NCBI GenBank assembly: GCA_036276235.1
Contig: DATBDZ010000328.1
Coordinates: 1 to 5,255, forward strand
DNA length: 5,255 nucleotides
Source: JANWHF01 sp036276235
GTDB taxonomy: Bacteria > Planctomycetota > Phycisphaerae > Tepidisphaerales > Tepidisphaeraceae
Reading direction: 5' to 3'
The position numbers and the translations under genes were made by a program. Below, in pieces: positions 4,731 through 5,255 of the stretch; position 1 is the first letter of the stretch, and every line of letters begins with the position of its first letter. The notes beneath the pieces were generated by a model. That model ran no database searches, was not told the origin of the DNA, and was given only the letters and a program-made list of their open reading frames with translations.

Positions 4731-5255
4731 ATGAACCGGCGCGTTGGACTTGTACTTTTACTTGCATTGGCGGCTTGCGCTACTTTCACAATGACGGCCG
4801 CGCATGGTCAAGGCAAAGGGCTTTACGGAAACGATACGAAGGACAAAACCAGTGGCGACTTGGATGACCAGGATTACTGGTGGACCAAGTGGGACGCCAA
4901 GATGCTCGAGGAGGCAATCAAAACCCGCCAGCCCGAAGGGCATATCGCGGTCTGCCTTGCCAGCGCGATCAACCGCGCGAACGACCTTGAGAAAAAATAT
5001 CCCAAGCATGAAGAAATCAAGAAGTGGAAGGCCCGCTTCACCGAAGTGGACAAACAGATTGATCAGAACGCCCCGCGCGGCGCTTCATTCAAGCCGGGTT
5101 TTCCGTGGGAGATGAGCAACTTCGCCCAGGCATGGGTGAACTACGGCTACGGCAAGGCCAAGTACGATGCGGGGAACGTGTCGGAAGCGGTTGGGCTGTA
5201 TCAGAATGTTGTGCAGAATCTGAAAATAATTCACGATAACCCGGACCGATACGAC
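4731..5255 (+). CDS. Exported protein or lipoprotein, helical/TPR-like, 3' end beyond the window
   Basis: The reading frame is open for 175 codons to the window edge with no stop, so only the N-terminal part is seen. It opens with a clear export signal: MNRR, then the hydrophobic stretch VGLVLLLALAA. The sequence LAAC at 13-16 fits a lipobox, predicting lipidation at Cys16. Cleavage by signal peptidase I near AHGQ (24-27) is the alternative. The mature part is hydrophilic and helical, with WW at 50-51 and charged helices at about 55-66, 71-90 and 93-112. A stretch at about 132-165 (AWVNYGYGKAKYDAGNVSEA, followed by VGLYQNVV) looks like one tetratricopeptide repeat. I do not recognise the family, and a cell-envelope scaffold or assembly role is only a guess. 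Its own promoter and strong ribosome binding site suggest expression independent of the ABC operon. Confidence 0.8.
   Translation, partial: MNRRVGLVLLLALAACATFTMTAAHGQGKGLYGNDTKDKTSGDLDDQDYWWTKWDAKMLEEAIKTRQPEGHIAVCLASAINRANDLEKKYPKHEEIKKWKARFTEVDKQIDQNAPRGASFKPGFPWEMSNFAQAWVNYGYGKAKYDAGNVSEAVGLYQNVVQNLKIIHDNPDRYD

Overview
The window is GC-rich bacterial DNA with tightly packed, mostly plus-strand genes. Several things fit a Planctomycetota-like (less likely Acidobacteriota-like) genome: a HEAT-repeat protein of a type I associate with those phyla, the decayed tail of a CSLREA/right-handed beta-helix surface protein, and starts without Shine-Dalgarno sequences beside others with good ones. 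The phylum is an inference. No rRNA, tRNA, CRISPR array or intact mobile element is visible.

Layout. Bases 1-94 hold no supportable gene. 95-1066 (+) encodes a HEAT-repeat protein. 1067-1608 has no intact gene, but on the minus strand at about 1151-1413 it carries a frameshifted fragment of a beta-helix surface-protein gene, followed by a GC-rich stem-loop at 1528-1549. 1609-1782 (-) is a 57-codon ORF for a one-helix membrane protein with its own extended -10 promoter. 1857-2264 (+), 2248-3144 (+) and 3128-4594 (+) form an operon: a YtrA-type GntR repressor, an ABC ATPase, and a roughly 12-helix membrane protein that is probably the permease. Both junctions overlap by exactly 17 bases. After a possible weak terminator and a new promoter, 4731-5255 (+) starts an exported protein or lipoprotein that runs off the window.

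How the parts work together. The control region at 1806-1863 is compact. Two divergent promoters have overlapping -35 boxes. A GTGTA-N4-TACAC palindrome, of the kind GntR-family repressors bind, overlaps the -10 of the rightward promoter. The predicted rightward transcript starts essentially at the regulator's ATG, so it would be leaderless. The simplest model is an autoregulated, inducer- or stress-responsive ABC exporter (BcrA/YtrB-like layout), possibly co-regulated with the small divergent membrane protein. The substrate cannot be read from the sequence. The most novel-looking items are the hidden small membrane protein, the two-half 12-helix permease, and the beta-helix relic.
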